DNA of 64,000 bases, taken from JANMCE01 sp963791625. Its GTDB lineage: Bacteria > Actinomycetota > Acidimicrobiia > Acidimicrobiales > Ilumatobacteraceae. The notes under the pieces are model-generated. The model was given only the letters and a program-made list of their open reading frames with translations. It had not been told where the DNA came from and did no database searches. Where the stretch lies: NCBI GenBank assembly GCA_963791625.1, contig CAWBTA010000001.1:1-64000 (forward strand), read 5' to 3'. Below are positions 56,101-64,000 of this stretch, piece after piece (the stretch's first letter is position 1; every line of letters starts with the position of its first letter). The translations under genes and the position numbers were made by a program.

Positions 56101-59100
56101 CGATCATGAACCCGGCCGGCATGTAGCCGTCGTTCAGATACCAGGAGTCGGTTGCGACATCGGTTTCGGTCCAGATGGTTCCTGTACCGAGCGCGCCTGG
56201 TTCTGCCTGTAGGTCGGTGACCCGGTCGGCGAGCAGGAGCGGAGGCTCGGGCATACGACACTGCAACTTGTACTGGTCTTGCGCAGCAAACGTCGGACCG
56301 AAGAGGTCCGAGATGCGGCCCGACGAGTGGATCTCAAGCTGCGCCTTGTCCCAAAGCTGCCGCGCCGCCGGTTCCACATGGCTCTCGGGCGTCTCAGCCT
56401 CACCGGTGAGGCTGACGAGCCCGAGAAAGGGCATGACATGGCGGTTCTGGAGGAATCGCTCGTGCATGGCGGCCTGCTGAGCGACGAATCGCTGGTGCAT
56501 GGCGGCCATGGCCGCGACCTCCTGCTGCAGCACGTCAACAACCGTGAACGCCACAGGGACAGTAACGGTCGCCAGCGCTGCGGCGCGGACTGGTCGCCGG
56601 TCGAACACCGACGGCAGAGCCGGTGCGGGCTCCATCATCTGGAATGGTTGCGATTGCCGCTGCGGGAGCGCGGGTAGAACAGGCGCCGGAGGGTGAGCGG
56701 CGAACGACAAGACGGGGCCGTCGTGGGCCAAGGCCACGGGTTCGTGTCGGTTGACACGATCCGTGAGGGCAGCGTGGTCGACAGAGACACCGGCAGCAAT
56801 CAGTGCAGCGACCGCCTCGAAGATTTGGTCGATATCGTCGCCGCGTCGGTCGAGCTGCACGGCCAGCACATCGCGGTCGGCCAAGATCTCGCGAATGAAG
56901 TTCGTGCACGCACCAACCGGGCCGTGCTCAACGAAGATGCGCACGCCGTCGGCATACGCCGCCTCAATTGTTGCCGGGAAGTTCACGGTCGATTCGGCCT
57001 GCGCGGTGATTGCCGCTGCGCAGGCCGCGGTCGAGACCTCGTACGCGCCGTTCGTGCCGTTGGAATAGAACCGTACGCCGTCAACGGCTGTGACGTGACG
57101 CGTGTGCACGCGGAGCCACTGCTCGTGGAACGCGGTGCAGACTTCCGGAACGTGACAGGCAAGGTTGTAGCCCACGACTCGGCATCGTTGGCGGCCGAGT
57201 GTGTCAACAATGCGTTCACACGCGGACGCGTCACCGCTGATGACGACATCGCGCGATGTGTTGATGAGCATCAGGTGCACTCGATCTTCATCGACGATTG
57301 CGGCGCGAACCTGATCAAGTGGCGCGAGTACGTTCCACACTGCCCATTCGGCGTGCCGTACCTCCCACGCTCGAGCGACTGCGGTAAACGAAACGCCGAG
57401 TTCTCGATCCATCATGTGTGTCGCTGCGATCTCGTGGCGCATTGTTTCCATGTCGCGCCACACGCCGAACGCGAACAACGAGTTCGTCTCGCCCGACGAG
57501 TAGCCGATCACGGCCTGCGGCTGAAGCTTGAGCACGTCGAGGGTGAGGCAGGCATGGGCCTGGCTGAGCAACGACGTTCCCCAGAGATAGTCGCTCGCGT
57601 TTGGCTCGTGGCCTTCGGCGAAAATCCAGGCCGCAACCTCGCCAAGGCCAAAGTTGGTCGAAAGGGCGTCGATCGTTTCGGGCATGGCGCGCAAAAGCTG
57701 GGCACCCATACCGCCGTAAGCGGCGCCGCCACCGGTGAACACGAACGCCATCTCACCGGCGAGAGGGGCGTCGCGGAAATGCACGCCGCGTCCGGCGGGG
57801 TGACCAAACTCGATGTGGCGTAACGCCTTGGCTCTCCGTTCGGCGAGCTGTCGTGGGTGTGACGCCACGATCACCAGACGTACCGGGCCGTCGTGGTTCG
57901 TCTCCCGCCCGGCTGCGACATCGGCGGAAAGTTCGGCAGTTGTGGCGGCCGAGAAGATATGCAGCTGCGGGGCTGAGCCGCGGCTCGGTGCAGGGTGACC
58001 TGTTGCCTCTGCGAGAAGCACCGATCGTGGCGCCACACCATCCATGCCGTGTGTCTCGACCCTGATGGTGCGCGGCCCGGCTCCGTCGGGCAGCCCCGTT
58101 CCGGCTTCGGGGTTCGAAGCCACGATCGGCACATCGCCAAGCGTGACGCGATGATGCAGCGCCACGACCGCGGCCGCGACGTGGACGAGTCCCGATGCGG
58201 CATGGGCGTGGCCGAAGAGATGACCCACACCGGTCGCGTCAGTCCCGACGCCGAAGTTCAGGTCGGCCCGCCCATCGGCGCGGTCGCCGGTCACGACTGC
58301 GTACACGGTGTCACCGTCGCGCTCGGCGTCGTCGAGGCGTTTGAGCACAAGCACGACTGCAGCATCGCCGGGTCGTCGGGTATCACGCAGTGCGTCGCAT
58401 GCCGCGCGATGCACCGGGTCGCACGACATGTCCACGGCGCCGACGAGGGCGGCATCGATGTCCCCGGCACGAAGGGCCCGCACCGCGACGGAGAGGGCGT
58501 CGAGCCCGCTGTGCTCCTCTGAGCTCACGGTGAAGCTCGGGCCCGAAATGTCGTACTGGCTGTTCAGCCGATTGGCGACCAGGTTCGGCATGGTGCCCAA
58601 GACACCGGCTGCATCAAGTGGCGCGCATATCGCATCCCGAGCTGCTGCGGTCCACTCGGCACCGGCACCACGCTCCTTGGCCACGGTCGCGAGGCGCCAA
58701 CGCACACCGAACCGTGCAGCCTGCGGGTCGGTTCCCATACCCACGTACACGCCTGTTGTAGCGCCGGGAAGCGGGCCCACCGCAACGAGCGCTTCATCGG
58801 CCACCTGCAAAATCGCAAGTTGTTGACGGAGCGCGGCATCGAGATCCTTCGGAGGAAAGCGTTGCGAGGCGAGTCGAAGCGCGATGTCAGGCATGGGCCC
58901 GTTGCCGAACTCATCGAGGCACGAGGTGTTGCCGATAATGGCATCGGTGAACGCCCGGCGTCCCACAGCCGATGCCGCCGTCACGCCGATTCCGACAATG
59001 CCGATGGCGATGGGAATCGACGGCGCGACTGTCGAGTGCGCCTGCTCGACGAGCGACGCGGCCGAAGACGGTTCCTCGATGATGAGGTGCGCGTTGTTGC

Positions 59101-60388
59101 CACCGAAGCCAAACGCGGAAACGCCCGCGCGTAACACGCCATCGGATGTTGTCGAGCGGTCCCATGCCTCAGCCGCATGAAGCACGCGAAACGGTGAGCC
59201 AGCGAGTGCGTCAAGCGTGGTCTCGGCGTGCAGCGACGGTGGCCGTGTTTGGTGGCGCATCGCCTCGATCACCTTTATCAGACCTGCGACACCAGCGGCG
59301 GTGATGAGGTGGCCGGTGTTCGACTTCAAGGATCCGATCGGTAGATCGACGCAGTCTGCGTACACCGATGCGGTAGAACGCACTTCGGTTGCGTCGCCCA
59401 CCTGAGTGCCCGTCGCATGACACTCAAGCAGCGAGATGTCGGTGGGCTGCAGACCCGCCAGATCGAGAGCCTCGGCAATCGCGATGGCCTGTCCACGTTC
59501 GGAGGGGACGAGCATGCCCCGACCGCGACCGTCGTTCGACAGACCGACACCGCGGATGATGCCGTGGATCGTGTCGCCATCGCGCACCGCATCGTCGAGC
59601 CGGCGCAAGGCGACGAATGCACAACCCTCGGCTGGCACCAGGCCATCGGCGTCCGGGTGAAACGGACGCGACCGGCCACTGCGGCTGAGTGCCTGCAGCG
59701 CGGTGAAGCCGAAGTGGATGAACAGGTCGTCGGCGCAGTTGACCGCACCGGCGAGCATCAGGTCGGCGGTGCCGTCGTGCAAGCGGTCGCAGGCAAGCTT
59801 GATTGCGTAGAGGCTGCTGGCACACGCGGCGTCGATCGCGAATGCGCCGCCACCGAGTGCGAGTGCCCGCTCGAGCAGAAGCGCCGGCAGCCCCGACGTG
59901 AACCGATTGCGCGCATCCGCCTCGGCACTATGGGACTGGCCCGGCGCGAGGGTTACGGCTTGGGCGAAGGCGGCCATGCCGGCGGATGGGAATGAGAGGT
60001 TGCCGAAGATCGCGCCGTAGCGGGCGGCGTTGGTTTCGGCATAGCCGGCGTCGCGGAGCGCGGCACGGGCGGTGTGCAATGTCCAGTGGAACACGGAGTC
60101 GAGGGCGGCCAGTTCGTCGGCCGGCACACCGAATCCAGTGGGGTCGAAGACCGTGTCGAAGTCGCGCACATACCCGCCACGATCGGACCAGCTGCGATCA
60201 GTACTGTCGCCGGCACCCTGGCCCGGCGCGCACAAGGCGTCAGCGGGGGACAACCCCCACCGATCGGCGGGCACGCGGGTGATCAGATCGGTGCCGGCCG
60301 CGACGGCTTCCCACAGTGCCTCGGGTGACAACGCGCCAGGAAGCACGCACGCTCGACCGACGATTGCGATTGGCGCGAAACGGCTCAC
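53182..60388 (-). CDS. pfaC: PfaC-like PUFA/secondary-lipid synthase subunit (KS-CLF-AT-DH-DH-PS-DH, one frameshift)
   Basis: About 2,400 residues. KS at 1-430 with active Cys near 189 in DAACASSLYAIKLA. CLF at about 450-830, where the Cys is replaced (SSEEHSGLDALS). AT at about 870-1210 with GYSSGETNS. FabA-like DH didomain 1 at about 1375-1740, with YMPAGFMIESGQADL and the catalytic His in WFFKGHFKNDPCMPG. DH didomain 2 follows, with WFFKAHFFQDPVQPG near 2020. A C-terminal PKS-type DH at about 2125-2400 has HSVGGVPVVP (HxxxGxxxxP) and DPALLDGALQ. The frame shifts near 55540, where removing one base gives GFLRAEWAVADDAWFF. GTG 60388 lies one base after the pfaA stop. The AT and PS-DH placement differ from the classic marine PfaC. 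Confidence 0.88.
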
Positions 60389-60389
60389 C

Positions 60390-63300
60390 TCACACGCTGA
60401 CGCGGGCAACAACGCCGTCGCCCAGTACAACGTCAACCTGGTCTCGTCGCGGTGTAGACAGCTCGGCTACGAACATGCGGGCCCCGGCCTCCAGGTCGAT
60501 GAGCGAAACGCCGATGGCGTCGAAATGCGCCTGCAGGGACGGGCCGACCATGCCACCCGCCCACGGACCCCAGCCGATCGATTTCACGACACAGTTCGGA
60601 CGACGAAAACCTTCGTTTATCGCGACCTTGTTGAGGACTTCATTCGCCATCGCGTAGTCGGCCTGACCGACGTTTCCGGTGCGAGCCGCGACCGATGAGA
60701 ACACGCACAACAATCGCAGCGCGTCGGCACTTGAGGAAGACAGCAAGTTCCGCAGGCCCACAACCTTGGTGTCGAACACCGTGTCGAACTGAGCGGTGGT
60801 TTTGTCGACGATGAGCTTGTCGGCCAACACACCCGCCCCGTGGATCACGCCGGTGATGGCGCCGCACTCGCGGCGCACAATGGCGAAAGCATCGGCGACC
60901 GAACCGGCGTCGGAAATGTCGACACGGAGGTAGCGGGCCCGACCACCGGCGTGTTCAACCGCCGCGAGTGTGGACCGTATTTCGCGGTTGGTGGCGATGC
61001 GTGCGGCAGCTGCGCTGAGTTCGGCGGGCGTCAGGGTGTGCCCCCGTGACGTCGCCTCAGCAAGCAGTGATCGCTTCAACGACGCATCGTCGAGCGCGGA
61101 GCGATGGGCTTCGGGCTCGTCAACCAGTTGGGAGCGGCCGAGAAGCACGAAGGTAGCGTTGGAGGCACGGGCAAGTTCGATAACGCACGACGCAGTCACG
61201 CCGCGGCCACCGCCCGAAACCACGATCACGTCATCAGCACCGACCGACAGTGAACCAGGCTCAACGTCGACGGGAACGCTGCGTAAGGTGACGCGCTCGC
61301 CGACGGCCTTCAGGCCGACTTCGAGCTCTATTCCACCGTGCAGCAACTCGTCAGCAATGACGTCGGCGATAGCCGCGCTGCCGCGCCCGCCGCGTTCGAT
61401 ATCGATCGCTTTCACACTGGCGCGGGGCCACTCGCGCGCCGCGGTACGAGCGAGCGCCGTAGGCCCACTCGCCCACGCCTGGGCCGGATCGCTACCGGCG
61501 GAACCGAACGTCCCGCCGAGCGCGCTGACGGTTACGAACAGCCCACCCGCGGCTGCCTTGGCCGATGCAAAACCGTCACGATTCACGGCGACCCCTTCGT
61601 CCACGTTGGCCAGGTCACGGAGGCCTCCGAGGAAAATCACCCCCGAGTAGCCACTGTGCGGAACCGCAGCTTCAACCGCAGCGTCAATGCCGGAGGCGAT
61701 GAGGCGGGCCACGAGCGCTGGGGCCACGCCGTGGCCATCGTCAGTAACGGCAATCGGGCCGTCGCGAAGCCCACTCATGAGCGAATCGGTGGATGGCGCC
61801 GGCGTGGCTTCGAGCACATAACGGCCGAGCGACGCATTCGGCGCGGTACCGAGCGCGGGAACGGACGCGAGGGGCGCTGGGGGAGCGAAGCCGGCCACCT
61901 CGTTCGGCGTGGATTGCATGAGGTAGTCGACGATTTGGCCGAGGGTGTTGAGTTTGGCCATGACGGTGATGTCGACTTCGGGGAGGTCGGGGATTGCGGT
62001 GTTGATGGCGCTGAGGATTTCGACGCGTTTGATGCTGTCGATGCCGAGGTCGGATTCGAGTTCCATTGTGAGGGTGAGCATGCTGGCCGGGTAGCCGGTG
62101 CGTTCGGCAACGACGTTAAGCAGCGCGATAGTCAATGACTCCGTCGACGGCGTCGACGTGACGCTTGCAGCAGAAGTGACCGCTGCAGGCGGGGCAGAAG
62201 CGACCGGTGCGGCTGAGGCGGGCGTGTTCAACTCGCTCGTGAGGTAGTCGACGATCTGGCCGAGGGTGTTGAGTTTGGCCATGACGGTGATGTCGACTTC
62301 GGGGAGGTCGGGGATTGCGGTGTTGATGGCGCTGAGGATTTCGACGCGTTTGATGCTGTCGATGCCGAGGTCGGATTCGAGTTCCATTGTGAGGGTGAGC
62401 ATGCTGGCCGGGTAGCCGGTGCGTTCGGCAACGACGTCAAGTAGCGCGGCGGTCAAAGCGTCTGCCGAAGGTGCCGACGTGACGCTTGCAGCAGAAGTGA
62501 CCGCCGCGGGCGGGGCAGAAGCGACCGGCTCCCGGTATGGCCGCGGTGCTGGCGCCATGACCTGCGGCGCGATGACGGGCATCGGTGGCGCTGCCATCGG
62601 CGCGGGAATGGGCGCCGGCGCGAGTGCGTGCGGTGCGGTCACAACGATGGCCGGTGCGGCTGATTGCACGACAGGCGAGGTTGGACCCGAGATGCCCGCC
62701 AGTTGCCCGAGTACCGCGATACTGCGATGCGCTGCGTCGAGGAATGCGCTGTGGGCCTGAGCCATCGAGTTCAGGTATGCCGTATGGGCTTCGGCTGTTT
62801 GCTGTTGGATGGCCTGATAGGCGGCGAGCACACCGGGGGCGGCCGCCGGGGCGGCCATGGGAACGGCCGGGGATACCGTCGGTATCGGGGCCGCAACCGC
62901 GGACGCCGCGATCGGCGCGGGCGCGGCCGTGCGCGCTGGCGCGGCGTTCGGACCGACCAAGTCGGCCAAGTCCTTGGGGGGGTACGGGCTGTCGTAGTTG
63001 GAGCCGTCGATCATGAGTGTCAATGCCGGTTTCGTGATGTCGAGTGGGTTCGTGAGATCTGCATAGTCGTTGCCGAGCGCGCCGAGATTCATGCCGGCTC
63101 CGGCCGCGGCCAGTTGCGCAATGCCGTCGAGGAACGCTGCGAGGCTGTCGGGGTTCTTCTTGTCGAGCCGAATAGCTCGGTGCTCTCGGCCTTTCAGGAT
63201 GTGACCTATGAGCGCGGTGAGTGTCGCTGCCGGCCCGACCTCCACAAACGTACGTGCCCCCTGGTCGTACATCGCCTCGATCATCTCAACGAAGCGAACC

Positions 63301-64000
63301 GGGTTCGCGAGTTGGCGGCCGAGCTGGGCGCGTATGGCCGCAGGTTCGATCGGGTACGCGGCCGCCGTTTCGTTGGCGTACACGGGCACCGTTGGCGAAC
63401 TAAACGCGATGCCGCTGAGGAACGCTGCGAATGCGTCGCTCGCACCACTGACGATGGGGGAGTGGAAGGCCGTTGCGACAGGCAATCGTTTGCACGCAAA
63501 CCCGTAGGCGCCGAGCGCGGCTTCCATCTGTGCGATGGCGTCGGTGCCACCCGACAGCACAACCTGGGTTGGGCTGTTGTGGTTCGCTACGACGACGTCG
63601 ATGCCTGATTGCTCCACCATCGCGCGCACCTGATCGATGGCACCCGAGACCGCAGTCATCGAGCCAGGCGTCTGTGCGGCTTCAGCCATCAGTTCGCCGC
63701 GGCGTTGCGCAATGCTGATCATGTCGGTTGCCGAGAGCACACCGGCCGCGTGCAGGGCAGTGACTTCGCCAAAGCTGTGGCCGCCGACATGCGCCGCCTC
63801 CAGCCCGATCTGTTGCAGCACCGCCAGCATGCTGAGGCTCGTTGCTCCGATCGCCGGCTGTGCCCACTGGGTGGCGGTGAGCATGGCCTCGTTCGCGTCC
63901 TGCGCGCCGGAGTTGAATGAGGTGATCGGGAAAACGGTGTGGCGAAGCGAGGTATCGCTGCGGCTTGACGCATCCGAGCCATCGGAAACGTCGGAGGCGA
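60390..64000 (-). CDS. pfaA: PfaA-like PUFA/secondary-lipid synthase subunit, partial (MAT-ACP-ACP-KR)
   Basis: The frame is open to the right edge, so the N-terminus (expected KS) lies outside. Visible: malonyl-CoA acyltransferase with TATQWAQPAIGATSLSMLAV and the nucleophile in GGHSFGEVTALHA; an Ala/Pro-rich linker; two ACPs with LGIDSIKRVEIL, where Ser carries phosphopantetheine; a second linker; and a KR with VVSGGGRGVTASCVIELARA, HGAGVLADKL, VFSSVAARTGNVGQADYAMA and SIGWGPWAGGMVG. It stops right after the KR, without the PS-DH domain usual in PfaA; that domain is instead at the end of the pfaC-like protein. Only two ACPs are present, where five or more are common. ER (PfaD) and PPTase (PfaE) are not in the window. 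Confidence 0.9.
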   Translation of the reverse strand, partial: ASDVSDGSDASSRSDTSLRHTVFPITSFNSGAQDANEAMLTATQWAQPAIGATSLSMLAVLQQIGLEAAHVGGHSFGEVTALHAAGVLSATDMISIAQRRGELMAEAAQTPGSMTAVSGAIDQVRAMVEQSGIDVVVANHNSPTQVVLSGGTDAIAQMEAALGAYGFACKRLPVATAFHSPIVSGASDAFAAFLSGIAFSSPTVPVYANETAAAYPIEPAAIRAQLGRQLANPVRFVEMIEAMYDQGARTFVEVGPAATLTALIGHILKGREHRAIRLDKKNPDSLAAFLDGIAQLAAAGAGMNLGALGNDYADLTNPLDITKPALTLMIDGSNYDSPYPPKDLADLVGPNAAPARTAAPAPIAASAVAAPIPTVSPAVPMAAPAAAPGVLAAYQAIQQQTAEAHTAYLNSMAQAHSAFLDAAHRSIAVLGQLAGISGPTSPVVQSAAPAIVVTAPHALAPAPIPAPMAAPPMPVIAPQVMAPAPRPYREPVASAPPAAVTSAASVTSAPSADALTAALLDVVAERTGYPASMLTLTMELESDLGIDSIKRVEILSAINTAIPDLPEVDITVMAKLNTLGQIVDYLTSELNTPASAAPVASAPPAAVTSAASVTSTPSTESLTIALLNVVAERTGYPASMLTLTMELESDLGIDSIKRVEILSAINTAIPDLPEVDITVMAKLNTLGQIVDYLMQSTPNEVAGFAPPAPLASVPALGTAPNASLGRYVLEATPAPSTDSLMSGLRDGPIAVTDDGHGVAPALVARLIASGIDAAVEAAVPHSGYSGVIFLGGLRDLANVDEGVAVNRDGFASAKAAAGGLFVTVSALGGTFGSAGSDPAQAWASGPTALARTAAREWPRASVKAIDIERGGRGSAAIADVIADELLHGGIELEVGLKAVGERVTLRSVPVDVEPGSLSVGADDVIVVSGGGRGVTASCVIELARASNATFVLLGRSQLVDEPEAHRSALDDASLKRSLLAEATSRGHTLTPAELSAAAARIATNREIRSTLAAVEHAGGRARYLRVDISDAGSVADAFAIVRRECGAITGVIHGAGVLADKLIVDKTTAQFDTVFDTKVVGLRNLLSSSSADALRLLCVFSSVAARTGNVGQADYAMANEVLNKVAINEGFRRPNCVVKSIGWGPWAGGMVGPSLQAHFDAIGVSLIDLEAGARMFVAELSTPRRDQVDVVLGDGVVARVSV
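61921..62116 (-). repeat. ACP repeat, copy nearer the KR
   Basis: These 196 bp match 62242-62437 with a single T/C difference that I can see, at an offset of exactly 321 nt. They code the phosphopantetheine-attachment domain. The Ala-rich linker following each copy is also near-identical, so the duplicated unit is about 320 bp. Confidence 0.9.
62242..62437 (-). repeat. ACP repeat, copy nearer the MAT
   Basis: Near-identical partner of 61921-62116, separated by a linker that itself repeats (62150-62206 versus 62470-62530). The level of identity, including third positions, indicates recent duplication or ongoing gene conversion. Confidence 0.9.

Noticed and set aside
61921..62437. Mobile element or CRISPR repeat
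   Set aside because: The repeat is an acyl-carrier domain within a synthase gene.

Overview
The window is high-GC DNA with dense gene packing, many GTG starts, short ATGA/TGATG gene overlaps, and several toxin-antitoxin loci whose promoters suggest leaderless mRNAs. This fits an actinobacterium. Two cell-surface proteins carrying the 'LDTR' beta domain, a PUFA-synthase-like locus, an LPVTG-anchored Ig-like protein and an amide-degradation operon together suggest an Acidimicrobiia-like (Ilumatobacter-type) bacterium. That placement is inference, not proof.

Layout. 0.2-5.5 kb: a broken LDTR surface protein and a ten-repeat Ig-like protein with a sortase signal. 5.5-9.8 kb: a small membrane protein, a decayed pectinacetylesterase-like lipoprotein, VapBC, an internally deleted transposase, and a nucleotidyltransferase/HEPN pair. 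10.04-26.67 kb: a stretch bounded by two identical 46-bp copies of the 3' half of an initiator-tRNA gene, which look like attachment-site scars. It holds a TRIC-type channel, an SDR, and two divergent operons apparently for aromatic catabolism (VAO-type flavoprotein, AraC, OYE, DapA-like, ornithine-cyclodeaminase-like and TetR genes; then P450, FAH, a binding-protein-like protein, a two-domain VOC dioxygenase, a flavin monooxygenase and a hydrolase-cupin fusion), ending in a HigBA-like module.

27.3-36.0 kb: a LuxR regulator diverges from a Liv-type ABC transporter operon that ends in N,N-dimethylformamidase. The small DMFase subunit appears to be fused to the C-terminus of the LivM permease, and the large subunit follows. 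36-40.4 kb: an accessory stretch with gene remnants (two metallophosphoesterases and a P1B-ATPase tail) plus a DUF4143 ATPase. 40.4-45.9 kb: a two-component system, and two transport/membrane units that share a duplicated ~150-bp upstream region, with a PIN toxin-antitoxin between them. 45.9-53.1 kb: a lipoprotein hydrolase, a large membrane protein, a hydroxypyruvate isomerase and another LDTR surface protein. 53.2-64.0 kb: pfaC- and pfaA-like multidomain synthase genes; pfaA runs off the right edge.

A caution applies throughout. More than fifteen otherwise conserved genes are split by single small indels, several of which are repaired by adding one G to a G run. This looks at least partly like uncorrected sequencing error, although some loci (the esterase with an in-frame TAG, the transposase and the ATPase tail) are probably truly broken. 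Frameshifted genes are listed over their full inferred span.
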